From contig NZ_CP067341.1 in assembly GCF_016638705.1 (NCBI RefSeq), positions 2,297,501-2,361,500 on the forward strand: 64,000 bases of DNA, written 5' to 3'. The translations under genes were made by a program, and so were the position numbers. Under the pieces are notes generated by a model that did not search any database, was not told where the DNA came from, and worked only from the letters and a program-made list of their open reading frames with translations. Shown here in pieces: positions 44,529-53,507 of this stretch (the first letter of the stretch is position 1; every line of letters starts with the position of its first letter). Origin of the DNA: Lysinibacillus agricola. Lineage in GTDB: Bacteria; Bacillota; Bacilli; Bacillales_A; Planococcaceae.

Positions 44529-45713
44529 ATGAAAAAATATTGGAAAACGATATTGATTAGTTTAATCATCGTGATGACAATCGGTACTTACTATATTCAA
44601 CAGGCAATGGCTAAGGGTGCATCCTTTAAAATTGAAACTACTAGCGGAAATAAGGGGGAAATCGACAATCTTATTCTTCAAGCGAGATATCAGAGCGGTA
44701 ATATTTATCGTGAGTTGAATATATCGAAGGATGGTTCGACTAATCAGAACAGGTCTTTTATTGGAGAGTTGATAGGACGAAATAACCCTTTGATGTTTCA
44801 AAAATATATTGAAGAACACCGTAGTTTTATGCGTGGAAAAGAATTAAATCCTGGTCAGTATTTTGAAGACGAAGACCGTTTGATTTACACCACTTTTCAA
44901 AGTAATGGTCGAAATAAGGGTCTCGAAATTTTTTTCACTCTTCAAATCGATACACTTGATAAAAAAACAAATGACAGTTCTTCATTTGAAATCAATATGC
45001 CAGACCAAGTAAGATATGACTGGATCAATGAGCAAGATGTCTATGTAGAAAATGGAAAAATAAAGATATTAGCAATAAGTTATCTCAATGGTGAGGAAGA
45101 GCTGCATATATATACGGTTGATGAAAACAAAAAGGAATTAGAACATGACTCAATACTTGCAAAATTAGAATCAGAAGAGATCGGCCAGGCCAGCATTAGT
45201 ATATTAAATAACTATAATAAATTTAGTAATGAAAATTATTTCTTATATATGGTTGAAAAATACAAATACCCAGATAATGGTGATCGTGAAACAATCTCTA
45301 GCGAAATATATCTTTATAACTATCTTAATAATGAAGTGAAGGAATTGACAATTCCAGTCGAATTAAAACCACATGTGAAGTCGATGGTTCTTCAAGGAAC
45401 AGATATATTCATTCCTGTTCATTCAGCCAATGGGTTAGAGCTGAACCGTTATAATATTGAAAAGAAACAGTGGGAAGAGCCTTTAAATTTTAAGTATCCA
45501 AGCATTGCTAATGTTAAAGAAGAACCTTTTTTACAGATTACAGATGGTAAACTATATTTAGTCAATCGTATTTCTGACGGTCATTTGTTCTTAATCGGTG
45601 ATTTACGGACAAGTGAATCATTATATGAAGGTAAAATCATCATCGAAAATAAAGAAAAACGAGATGCAGATTCCTCACTTTTTATCGGGCAAATATATAA
45701 CCACAATGATTAA
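44529..45713 (+). CDS. Exported protein of the GntR-ABC operon
   Basis: A TM/signal segment (residues 7-28) precedes a 365-residue extracytoplasmic part with repeated WxxEDVYVENGK / GTDIFIPVHSANG-like strands that suggest a beta-propeller. AAGGGGGG precedes ATG, 13 bases after the permease. No catalytic motif is visible. It may sense or bind the ABC system's substrate outside the cell. Confidence 0.75.
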   Translation: MKKYWKTILISLIIVMTIGTYYIQQAMAKGASFKIETTSGNKGEIDNLILQARYQSGNIYRELNISKDGSTNQNRSFIGELIGRNNPLMFQKYIEEHRSFMRGKELNPGQYFEDEDRLIYTTFQSNGRNKGLEIFFTLQIDTLDKKTNDSSSFEINMPDQVRYDWINEQDVYVENGKIKILAISYLNGEEELHIYTVDENKKELEHDSILAKLESEEIGQASISILNNYNKFSNENYFLYMVEKYKYPDNGDRETISSEIYLYNYLNNEVKELTIPVELKPHVKSMVLQGTDIFIPVHSANGLELNRYNIEKKQWEEPLNFKYPSIANVKEEPFLQITDGKLYLVNRISDGHLFLIGDLRTSESLYEGKIIIENKEKRDADSSLFIGQIYNHND

Positions 45714-45755
45714 ATCGAAGAACAGACAATTTAGAAAATTAGAGCAAGCAGCTTT

Positions 45756-45796
45756 GGCAGATATGAATTCTATGATTTATATCTGCCGATTTTGAA
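45756..45796 (+). terminator. Possible operon terminator
   Basis: GGCAGATAT / ATATCTGCC has a 14-base loop and is followed by GATTTTG. Confidence 0.45.
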
Positions 45797-46006
45797 CCTT
45801 AGATTGATGATTGTGAAATACTAATTGACAGTAGACGATAATGAAGTCCGTCACTGGGCGGAGTATATAAAAATTAGTTTAGTAGTTTAACTTTTGAAGT
45901 AACGAGTACAAGAGTTTAAGATCCAGTTGCCGAAGTCAAAGGAACTTTTCTTATTGAGCCTTGTTAATATTAGTTTAAATAGAATTTTACATAGAAGGGG
46001 ATTAAA

Positions 46007-46479
46007 ATGGAACATCGTTAGTTAAAGGTTCAGACTACTATGTAATTTCACCTCTAATCAATGAGTGGTGGGGTGGTAGGAATATGTCTGATATGCTACC
46101 AAAATTATTCTTCGACCATTTTACACAAACAAGTTTCGTTGCGGAAAAGGACGGTAAACTTGTGGGGTTTCTAATAGGATTCCTTTCTCAAACTCATTCA
46201 AATGAAGCGTATATTCATTTCGTCGGAGTTCATCCTGAATACAGAAAGCATAATATTGGAAAACATTTATACAATATGTTTTTTAATGTGGTAAAGCAAA
46301 ATAATCGAAGTATTGTTCGTTGTGTAACGTCACCTGTCAATAAAGGTTCGATTGCCTATCATACCAAAATGGGGTTTGAAATTGAAGATGGAGATAGAAT
46401 TGTTGAGGATCTATCCATAAATACAGACTTTGACGGACCAAATCAAGACAGAGTTTTATTTGTAAAAAAATTAAATTGA
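46007..46479 (+). pseudogene. GNAT acetyltransferase with a frameshift near its start
   Basis: ATG 46007 with AGAAGGGG upstream reads MEHR, then one base appears lost near 46018. The next frame continues LVKGSDYYVISPLINEWWGG into a complete GNAT domain (FVGVHPEYRKHNIGKHLYN, YHTKMGFEIE), ending at 46479. ATG 46084 could still start a shorter 131-residue protein, but that would lack the first strand and helix. Possibly a true recent frameshift. Confidence 0.75.
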
Positions 46480-46567
46480 ATTCTAGCTTTTTATTGAACT
46501 AACGCATGCTTTAGTTTTAATAGAATAATATTTTGTTTGGAGTTTTTATAATATTAGGAGGAGGAAA

Positions 46568-47512
46568 ATGTTACTTTTATTTATGCATGTTCTTACCCAT
46601 GCCCTTGTTGGAGCTGTTATTGTATTTCTTCTAAAAGATGCAAGAAATCTTTCGATACCTAAAAAAATAATTTTATCTGTTATTGGTGGTTTTGCAGGTA
46701 TATTACCTGATACTTTAGGTGTTAGAACTTCTACTCCTTGGTCTCATTCCATACTATTTGCTCCCATTTTTGTTTTACCTGTTGCTTTGATTACCAAAAA
46801 AATATTTCGAGAAATCATATGGTGGAAAATTTGGATTATACTCACTTCAGCAACAATTGTCGGACATATTATCGTAGACTTTTTAACCCATGAAGTTTCG
46901 TTAATATACCCTTTATCCCAAAAGCAATATGCTTATGTAATATTTGAGGCTGGAGATCCTTGGGTTTGGTTCCCTTTAATGATTACGCTAATAATTGTTA
47001 TTTTTAGTTCTAAACATAGCATGAAGAGTATTATAATAGTACTTTTACTAGTAGGATCATATATGGGTATTAGAAGTTACTCTAAATCCGAATTGACATC
47101 TAAGTTAGAAGAATATTATGGAGAAAAAAACGCAATTATTCTTGTGAGCCCCCCTGGAGAAAATCTGATGAATATAAAAAATCCTTTAGAGTATCTTAAA
47201 TGGTCTTATGATTTGTATTCTGAACAACGAATAATACGAGGCTTTAGTCCGTTACTTGGTGATTCGCTAGAAAACCATACAAATTTATATTATCCAGAGC
47301 CAAAGCCAGTTGAGGTAAGTATTAATGGTCCCTATAGATCGGGTGAGGATCCAAGTTTTAATGTAATAAGGGAAGTTAGAAAAAGTGGCAATTATTATTT
47401 GGTATGTATAGAAGAAAATCATAATGATCCAAGGATTTTTCGTCAAGAAATAGACGGAAGATGGATTGAAGTTCAAGGTACTGAAAAGCTAAGAGTCCTG
47501 GACTACTCTTGA
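46568..47512 (+). CDS. Membrane-bound metal-dependent hydrolase-like protein, YdjM/DUF457 family
   Basis: The N-terminal half has about five TM helices with HVLTHALVGAV and GGFAGILPDTLG, then HSILFAP, matching the His/Asp motifs of YdjM-family membrane proteins. The C-terminal 130 residues are soluble and rather variable. GGAGGAGG lies before ATG 46568. Function in this family is poorly known. Confidence 0.8.
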   Translation: MLLLFMHVLTHALVGAVIVFLLKDARNLSIPKKIILSVIGGFAGILPDTLGVRTSTPWSHSILFAPIFVLPVALITKKIFREIIWWKIWIILTSATIVGHIIVDFLTHEVSLIYPLSQKQYAYVIFEAGDPWVWFPLMITLIIVIFSSKHSMKSIIIVLLLVGSYMGIRSYSKSELTSKLEEYYGEKNAIILVSPPGENLMNIKNPLEYLKWSYDLYSEQRIIRGFSPLLGDSLENHTNLYYPEPKPVEVSINGPYRSGEDPSFNVIREVRKSGNYYLVCIEENHNDPRIFRQEIDGRWIEVQGTEKLRVLDYS

Positions 47513-47671
47513 ACGTCAATTATGTGTAAAGAATGATCAGTCAAACTAATTAGGGCAATCGCTTTTTTACTAATGGAGCTTTTCTTGAATCCCATCCTTT
47601 TCTTCTTCAACTAACAGTGCAGGATAGTGGAAGAAGGTAATTGTTTTAAACATAAAAAGAGGTGAAAATTC

Positions 47672-48391
47672 GTGGATCAATTGCTTCAACATTTACAAAG
47701 AGTTGGCGTACATAACCTAAAAAATGATCGTGTAATTATGTTAGAAATTTTAGAGAATAAACTTCATCTTGCTTCTGAAATAGATGTGCTTATAAATGAA
47801 CTTTTAGATAAATTACATAGTAGTTGTCTGAAAAAAATTATGTTGGAGTGCCCTAAAATGCTTTTAGATAGCTTAAATCGTACAAGGTCTAAAATGGAAA
47901 TCATTGGTGAAAGGGTTGTATACAAGAGATCTTTAATGACATCATTAAATGTTTCGATACCAGATTATGAAGTATGGTCAATTTCTGATAATAACTCTGT
48001 CTCTTTTCTATCTGAAGTGATGGGTATAAGTTTTATTGATGCAGAGAAGTTTTTAACGGGAATGAGCATTGAACTCCCATCACAAGTTAAGGAAATGTTT
48101 ACAGTATATAAAGTTAATAAAGAGCCTGTTGGTGTAGTTTTTCCACATATAGAACCAAATACAGATAAGGAAGGACGCATTTTTTGGATAGGCATGCATC
48201 CTAATTTTCTGGGGTCAGGTTTTGGAAGGAACTTACATGCAATTGGATTATACAGATTGAAAAACGAATTTAAAGCTATCTCTTATTTAGGAATGACTCA
48301 AGTCGACAATATTCCAATGAGAAATATTATGGTTTTAAACGGATGCATTCAAAATGAAAATACAGTAATTTCTTTACAATACTCTGTTTAG
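47672..48391 (+). CDS. GNAT acetyltransferase with an N-terminal extension
   Basis: GTG 47672 follows AGAGGTGA. About 90 N-terminal residues without a known domain precede a GNAT domain with acetyl-CoA loop FLGSGFGRNLHAIG near residue 190 and SYLGMTQVDNIPMRNIM. 239 residues. The substrate is unknown. Confidence 0.8.
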   Translation: MDQLLQHLQRVGVHNLKNDRVIMLEILENKLHLASEIDVLINELLDKLHSSCLKKIMLECPKMLLDSLNRTRSKMEIIGERVVYKRSLMTSLNVSIPDYEVWSISDNNSVSFLSEVMGISFIDAEKFLTGMSIELPSQVKEMFTVYKVNKEPVGVVFPHIEPNTDKEGRIFWIGMHPNFLGSGFGRNLHAIGLYRLKNEFKAISYLGMTQVDNIPMRNIMVLNGCIQNENTVISLQYSV

Positions 48392-48621
48392 GAATGAGTT
48401 TAATCGTTAAGTAATTCCATCATTATCAACGTCAAGGATTTAATCAATTCAAACAGCCACCTAAAGGTTGTGAAGTTATAATGCGAATGAGCATATACTT
48501 TAATAACGAAGATCGTTTTTTCTTTTTCAACTTATTGGCAGGTTAGTTTAGCAAAGAAGGTGCACTGCAGTGTCTCTGGTGCTCCATTTTTATTAGATTA
48601 AAAGATGGAGGCGAAAATTGA

Positions 48622-49092
48622 ATGTCCAATGATCATGAAGTTTTAGTAGATAAAGAAAAACGAAATGATTTAAAAGTGAAAGAAGAACGGAAAGAAGGAG
48701 AACCAACTCCTGCCTTCAAAGGGGCTTCGTGGGCAGCGCTATTAGTAGGTGTTGCGTCGTATCTTATAGGCTTGTTTAACGCAACTATGGAATTGAATGA
48801 AAAAGGATTTTACTTTGCAGTTTTAGTGTTCGGACTGTATTCGGCGATATCTTTACAAAAAGCAGTTAGAGATAAAGATGAGGGCGTACCAGTTACTACT
48901 ATTTATTATGGTCTTAGTTGGTTCGCACTTATTGTATCTATTTCATTAATGGCCATCGGTTTATACAATGCAGGAAGTGTAGTTTTAAGCGAAAAAGGCT
49001 TTTTTGGTATGGCATTTGTTCTTAGTTTATTTGCAGCTATAACGGTTCAAAAGAATATAAGAGATACACAGCGGGCAAGAGAAAAAGGTTGA
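48622..49092 (+). CDS. YiaA/YiaB-type two-helix membrane protein
   Basis: A charged N-terminus (1-35) is followed by two copies of a 'YiaAB' unit. Each has two TM helices with conserved GLFNA/GLYNA and [18 protein letters not shown] words. 156 residues. GGAGGCG before ATG. Cell-envelope stress associations are known for the family in enterobacteria; the role here is unknown. Confidence 0.85.
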   Translation: MSNDHEVLVDKEKRNDLKVKEERKEGEPTPAFKGASWAALLVGVASYLIGLFNATMELNEKGFYFAVLVFGLYSAISLQKAVRDKDEGVPVTTIYYGLSWFALIVSISLMAIGLYNAGSVVLSEKGFFGMAFVLSLFAAITVQKNIRDTQRAREKG

Positions 49093-49329
49093 GTTATGTA
49101 CCACGATGGAGCAGAATCCACTATGCTACAAGGGGTTTCCGTGGCTCGCTAAGGGTCTAAATTTTTGCATAGACAGCTAAATTAAAATTTGAGATCGGAT
49201 CAACCGCGGAAAGGCTTTCATTTCATTCTTTAACTATCGAAGGGTATTAAATAAAGGTGTTGAGTTGCCTAGGCAGCTCTTTTTTTCTTTCTTGAACTAA
49301 TAATTTCGTTATGGATATCTGACATAAAC

Positions 49330-49577
49330 TTAGTTATCATTTTGGTCATTTCCTTTCTCATACGTAAATATATCGTTTATATCAACACTAACTAATTCAG
49401 CAATTCGAGAGTCGGTCCATAATTTCCTTTTTCTATTACGAAGATGGTTTGCTTGGAAACCCCGACTTTCTCTGCTAATTCTTGCTGAGACATTCTGGCA
49501 AGTACACGATTTTCATAAACCTTATTTGATATCGAATTACCAAAATCTTTCTTCATGACGATCATCTCTAGCATCAA
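49330..49577 (-). pseudogene. XRE-family small regulator with a small deletion
   Basis: The N-terminal helix-turn-helix is intact (RVLARMSQQELAEKVGVSKQ). After NYGPT the frame shifts: the other frame carries SRIAELVSVDINDIFTYEKG to a natural end at 49330, the usual tail of these about 70-residue proteins. A short out-of-frame loss near 49412 explains this. The 61-residue truncated product lacks its last helices. Confidence 0.65.
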
Positions 49578-49929
49578 ATTATAAACAAACTCACTTTTTA
49601 CAAAAAAAGTAAAGTAAACTTATACAAAAGTATCAAACAACTTTTTTTACTTAGATTACTTTGATTTAACAAGTGCCAGAATGCAGAAGGAACCTGACAA
49701 ATTTCATGATTCCGCAAGGTTCATATATAGATCTGGTGCAATCGGGTGATAATATTCAGTAGCTTTAAAATAAAGTTTTGATTGTCTCTATTAACCTTAA
49801 TCACATGCAATGATAAAGATGTGAAATAATTTGTTATTTAATATCTTGTTAAAAATTGGTGTTGATGCTATCATGTGAATATAATATATGAATATTCATA
49901 TAAATAATTCATAAAAGGAGGGGTCATCT
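49578..49929. other. Intergenic region before the TetR operon
   Basis: No gene. Its right end holds the TetR palindrome at 49885-49902. Confidence 0.5.
49885..49902. promoter_or_regulatory. TetR operator candidate
   Basis: The perfect 18-bp palindrome TATATGAATATTCATATA lies 28 bases before the tetR start. Confidence 0.65.
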
Positions 49930-50523
49930 ATGGCAAGGGGCAAAAAAGTTTTTTCAGAAGAAGATAAAACTCTGATTAAAAGTAAATTGAAAGATGAGTG
50001 TATGGCATTTTGGATTTCTCCGGGTTATAAAGAAACAAGCATTGGCGCATTGTGTAAGAAAGCAGAAATATCTACAGGTACTTTTTATAATTTATATTCA
50101 AGTAAGGAAGAACTTTTTTTTGAAGTTCTGTATGACATTCAAGATACTATTTATGAAAATTTCATTGAGCGAATTGAACAATGCCCTGAAAAGTCCGGCT
50201 TTGAAACAGCAATAATCCAGCTTTACTATGAATACGAAAGCAAACCATTTCTTTATGACGTGAAAACGACTGATTTCACATCATTTTATAGTAAACTTTC
50301 GGAGGAAATGAAAGAAAAACTAATATTTGATAGTAGTGAACTTTTTCGTACAGCAATCAAACGAGCAAATCTCAAATTGAAAGTTTCTGAAAATTTAGCC
50401 TTTTCTACCTTCACCGTCCTTCTTTCAAGCATTGCAAGTAAAGAAGGAATTTCACAAAACTGTGATCACTTAGCCGCATTTCAATTTATGACGAAGCAGT
50501 TGGTAGCAAGCATCTTTGAGTAG
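49930..50523 (+). CDS. TetR-family regulator
   Basis: The N-terminal helix-turn-helix (YKETSIGALCKKAEISTGTFYNLYSSKEELFFEVL) and helical C-terminal domain total 197 residues. AAGGAGG precedes ATG. It heads a three-gene operon with two small membrane proteins, so the locus is TetR plus small membrane proteins, perhaps a membrane stress response. Confidence 0.9.
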   Translation: MARGKKVFSEEDKTLIKSKLKDECMAFWISPGYKETSIGALCKKAEISTGTFYNLYSSKEELFFEVLYDIQDTIYENFIERIEQCPEKSGFETAIIQLYYEYESKPFLYDVKTTDFTSFYSKLSEEMKEKLIFDSSELFRTAIKRANLKLKVSENLAFSTFTVLLSSIASKEGISQNCDHLAAFQFMTKQLVASIFE

Positions 50524-50560
50524 AGGCTCGATTTCAACTATAAAATAGGAGGAGATATCA

Positions 50561-50791
50561 ATGAGTTTATTTTGGCGTATTATAGATTTTCTAAAAGAAA
50601 CAGCACCGTTCTTTATCGCGATGAATATCATTTTAGCAATTTTCCTACTAATCTTCGGGTTCGTTTTACTATCCAAAAAGAATAGAGAACAGAAGTCGAA
50701 AATGATTGGCGGAATGGTTTGTTTATCATTTTCAATGTTGGCTTTTTTAGGTGCTCTGTCCAATGCATTTTTTTCTTATTTCATATTTTAA
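50561..50791 (+). CDS. Small membrane protein, 76 aa
   Basis: Two TM helices (residues 15-38 and 47-72). AGGAGGAG before ATG. 37 bases after tetR. No family is recognised. Confidence 0.7.
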   Translation: MSLFWRIIDFLKETAPFFIAMNIILAIFLLIFGFVLLSKKNREQKSKMIGGMVCLSFSMLAFLGALSNAFFSYFIF

Positions 50792-50809
50792 AATTTGGAG
50801 GATAAAAAG

Positions 50810-51058
50810 ATGTTAGACAAACTACAAAAGATCATGGATGTGGCATGTAAATGGGGAAATGAAAATTTTGGAACCTCTATTCAGTTCCCTAAACCAACAA
50901 AAAAATCCATGGTATCCAGTGCTTTTTCAAGTGGAATTATTAGTAGTGTAATTACGATTTATGGACTTTTTTTAAAAAATATATGGATTTTGTTATTTGG
51001 TGGACTTGGAATATTAAGCAGTGTTTTCATATATCGAAAAGGTGTAAAAAACGATTAG
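50810..51058 (+). CDS. Small membrane protein, 82 aa
   Basis: The N-terminal amphipathic part carries Cys13; two TM helices are at about 42-58 and 60-76. ATG 50810 follows TTGGAGGA; the in-frame start at 50795 lies over that site. Third gene of the TetR operon. No family is recognised. Confidence 0.7.
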   Translation: MLDKLQKIMDVACKWGNENFGTSIQFPKPTKKSMVSSAFSSGIISSVITIYGLFLKNIWILLFGGLGILSSVFIYRKGVKND

Positions 51059-51386
51059 ATAAGTAACATTAACTTTTTACCTAGCTAAAAGGGAAGAACT
51101 GATTAAATCCGAAAAGTAATATTTTTCAGTTGTGCATCTTTATTGTAAAACCGCAACCTCGTAAAAGCCCGATTAATGAAGGCTAATAATTATTTTATCC
51201 CTGTCGAATAGAAGACTTTTGCAGCCATCTGGCATCGATATTTAATCGAGGCTAGGTGGCTGTTTCATTTTGGGAATGGATACAAATTATATAAAACGTA
51301 GTTTATTTATAAGGTTTGTATGTTTAAAATCGTATTTATTGTTCGAATATATTGAATGATTAACTGATATAAGGAGGGGTTAAGGA
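51059..51386. other. Intergenic region with terminator
   Basis: No gene. The terminator at 51222 ends the TetR operon. Confidence 0.5.
51222..51271 (+). terminator. Terminator of the TetR operon
   Basis: CAGCCATCT / AGGTGGCTG (9 bp, one G-U) with a TCGAT/ATCGA inner pairing, then TTTCATTTT. Confidence 0.65.
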
Positions 51387-52139
51387 ATGGCTATTGAAAC
51401 ACTTACCAATGAGTTGACGGGTTTATTTGACGAGATCGTAGAAAATCGTCGCTTTTTACATCGAAACCCAGAGCTTTCTTTTCAAGAAGAAAAAACATCT
51501 CGCTTTATAGCAGATACATTAAAAAGCTATGGAATTTCTGTACAAGAAAATGTTGGTGATAAAGGTGTAGTCGGATTTATTCAAGGTAAAGAACCGGGAA
51601 AAACGATAGCATTTCGAGCAGATTTTGATGCATTACCAATCGAAGATCAAAAAGAAGTTACATATAAATCCACAGTGCCTGGCGTTATGCATGCCTGTGG
51701 ACATGATGGACATACAGCCACCTTACTCGCTATGGCAAAAGTTCTTCAAAAACATAAGGACAGTTTTCATGGAACCGCTAAATTTATTTTCCAGCCAGCC
51801 GAAGAAAAGCCACCAGGTGGGGCGAAATTTATGATTGAAGACGGGGTTTTAGATGATGTGGATTATGTGTTCGGTGCACATTTAGCGACAGATCTTCCCA
51901 TTGGCAAGCTGTCAACCGCTTCAAATGCAATAATGGCCTCAGTTGATGCTTTTACAATTAAAATCTTTGGTAAGGGCGGTCATGGAGCTCGACCACATGA
52001 AACGAAAGACTCCATTATTGCGGCAACTCAACTAGTTCAACATCTACAACAAATTGTTAGTCGTCGTATTAATCCAACTGAAGCGGCCTTTGTCACAGTT
52101 GGAAGTATTCATGCTGGGAATGCATGTAATTGCAGACTC
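51387..52139 (+). pseudogene. M20 amidohydrolase, 5' part
   Basis: The first about 245 of some 390 residues of an M20 peptidase/N-acyl-amino-acid amidohydrolase. Metal residues are visible in MHACGHDGHTATLL and the PAEE motif, with the dimer domain (KIFGKGGHGARPHE) complete. A one-base shift near 52118 follows (GNA, then VIADS in another frame), and the sequence then turns into an acetyltransferase. The C-terminal catalytic half is missing. GGAGGGG precedes ATG. Confidence 0.8.
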
Positions 52140-52574
52140 TATTTTGTTCGATTGTACCTGGCGTAACCCTTATTATGAATGGGGCCAATCATAGAATGGA
52201 TGGTTCTATGTATCCTTTTAATATTTTTGGAAATGGGTGGGAAAAATATACTTCAACATTGGAGATGCTTCCATACAAAGGTGATACAATTATTGGGAAT
52301 GATGTGTGGATAGGAAAAGATGTAACCATTATGCCTAGCGTAACTATTGGGGACAGAGCAATTATTGCAGCTAATTCTGTAGTAGCAAAGGATGTTGAAC
52401 CCTTCACAATTGTTGATGGGAACCCTGCTAAAGAAATAAAAAAACGATTTTCTGAAGAGAAAATAGAGGAATTACTAAAAAATACAATGGTGGAATTTTG
52501 AGCAAGAACTGATGTCTGATAATATCGAAGTTATTCTATCCTATGATATTGAAGTACTAAAAAAATTAAAGTAG
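52139..52574 (+). pseudogene. Vat/CatB-type streptogramin or chloramphenicol acetyltransferase, 3' part
   Basis: From [20 protein letters not shown] onward this is a left-handed beta-helix xenobiotic acetyltransferase ([33 protein letters not shown]). A frameshift near 52485 hides [18 protein letters not shown] and an end at 52574. The first 75 or so residues are absent, joined instead to the M20 fragment. The N-terminal strands are required for activity, so it is silent. Confidence 0.85.
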
Positions 52575-52713
52575 TAGTGTAATTCTTGTTTGTAAAAAAA
52601 TATTTTCTCCTTTTTTATTTAATCATGCCATTACTTGTCATGTTTTATGGTTAGTATAGGTTTGTTCCTTAATCAATAAGGGAAGTTTATAAGATAAAAG
52701 GAGAGGTTAAAGT

Positions 52714-53247
52714 ATGTCACGTGAAGTAGTTTTATACATTGCTGCAAGCCTAGATGGTTTTATTGCTAAGGAAGATAATGACTTACAATGGTTAACTGAC
52801 ACAGAAGGGGAGGGGGATGCAGGATATGCAGAAATGTATCAATCTATTGATACAACGATAATGGGGAAAAAGACTTATGATTATATATTGAAAAACTCAG
52901 AATCATTTCCGTATCCTGAAAAAAAATGCTACGTCTTCAGCAATTCTGAAAAAGGGTCAGATGAATATGTGGAATTTGTCCATGAAGATGTAGTAGAGTT
53001 TACGAGAAAGCTAAAAGAACAAGAGGGTTCTAAAATATGGATGGTTGGTGGAGCGGGTATACTCGATGCTTTTATCAAACAAAATTTAATTGACGAGTAT
53101 ATTATTACGGTCACACCTCATATTTTAGGCTCGGGTATCCCTTTGTTTAAAGAAAAAAGTCCACAAATAGATTTAATTTTAATTGATACAAGACGGTATG
53201 GGCAGTTTGTACAACTGCATTATAAGGTGAATCAAACTAAGAAATAG
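52714..53247 (+). CDS. Dihydrofolate reductase-like (RibD C-terminal family) protein
   Basis: YyaP/YwjB-type protein: YIAASLDGFIAKEDNDLQWL start, GKKTYDYIL and GGAGILDAFIKQNLIDEYIIT near the end, 177 residues. The fold matches bacterial DHFR-like RibD_C reductases; real substrates are unknown. GGAGAGG before ATG. Confidence 0.88.
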   Translation: MSREVVLYIAASLDGFIAKEDNDLQWLTDTEGEGDAGYAEMYQSIDTTIMGKKTYDYILKNSESFPYPEKKCYVFSNSEKGSDEYVEFVHEDVVEFTRKLKEQEGSKIWMVGGAGILDAFIKQNLIDEYIITVTPHILGSGIPLFKEKSPQIDLILIDTRRYGQFVQLHYKVNQTKK

Positions 53248-53302
53248 CCTAGCATATGTTGTGCACTCTAGAGTACGATTCAATAAAAATTAGATTAAAT
53301 TT

Positions 53303-53337
53303 GGACAACTTCACCAATTAGTGAAGTTGTCCTTTTT
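53303..53337 (+). terminator. Terminator of the DHFR-like gene
   Basis: A perfect 12-bp stem GGACAACTTCAC / GTGAAGTTGTCC with loop CAATTA and TTTTT. Confidence 0.92.
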
Positions 53338-53461
53338 CATCAGCCGTCGAACCACACGCCATTCTTTTTTAATATGACACGAGTTGACATATTAATATGG
53401 TATGAATGTTAAGAGCGGCAATGAACTAAAATTTCTTAAGTGTTTTAGTTGTATGGTTAAA

Positions 53462-53488
53462 GACTACTCTGAGATTTCTCAAAGCAGT
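53462..53488 (-). terminator. Terminator of the DHA2 pump gene
   Basis: On the minus strand GACTGCTTTGAGA pairs with TCTCAGAGTAGTC (11 of 13) and is followed by TTTAACC. The T run is weak. Confidence 0.5.
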
Positions 53489-53507
53489 CCTTGATAAAGA
53501 AAAGAGA

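Noticed and set aside
45598..45795. 65-codon plus-strand ORF at the end of the exported-protein gene
   Set aside because: Mostly overlaps 44529-45713 in another frame; no ribosome site.
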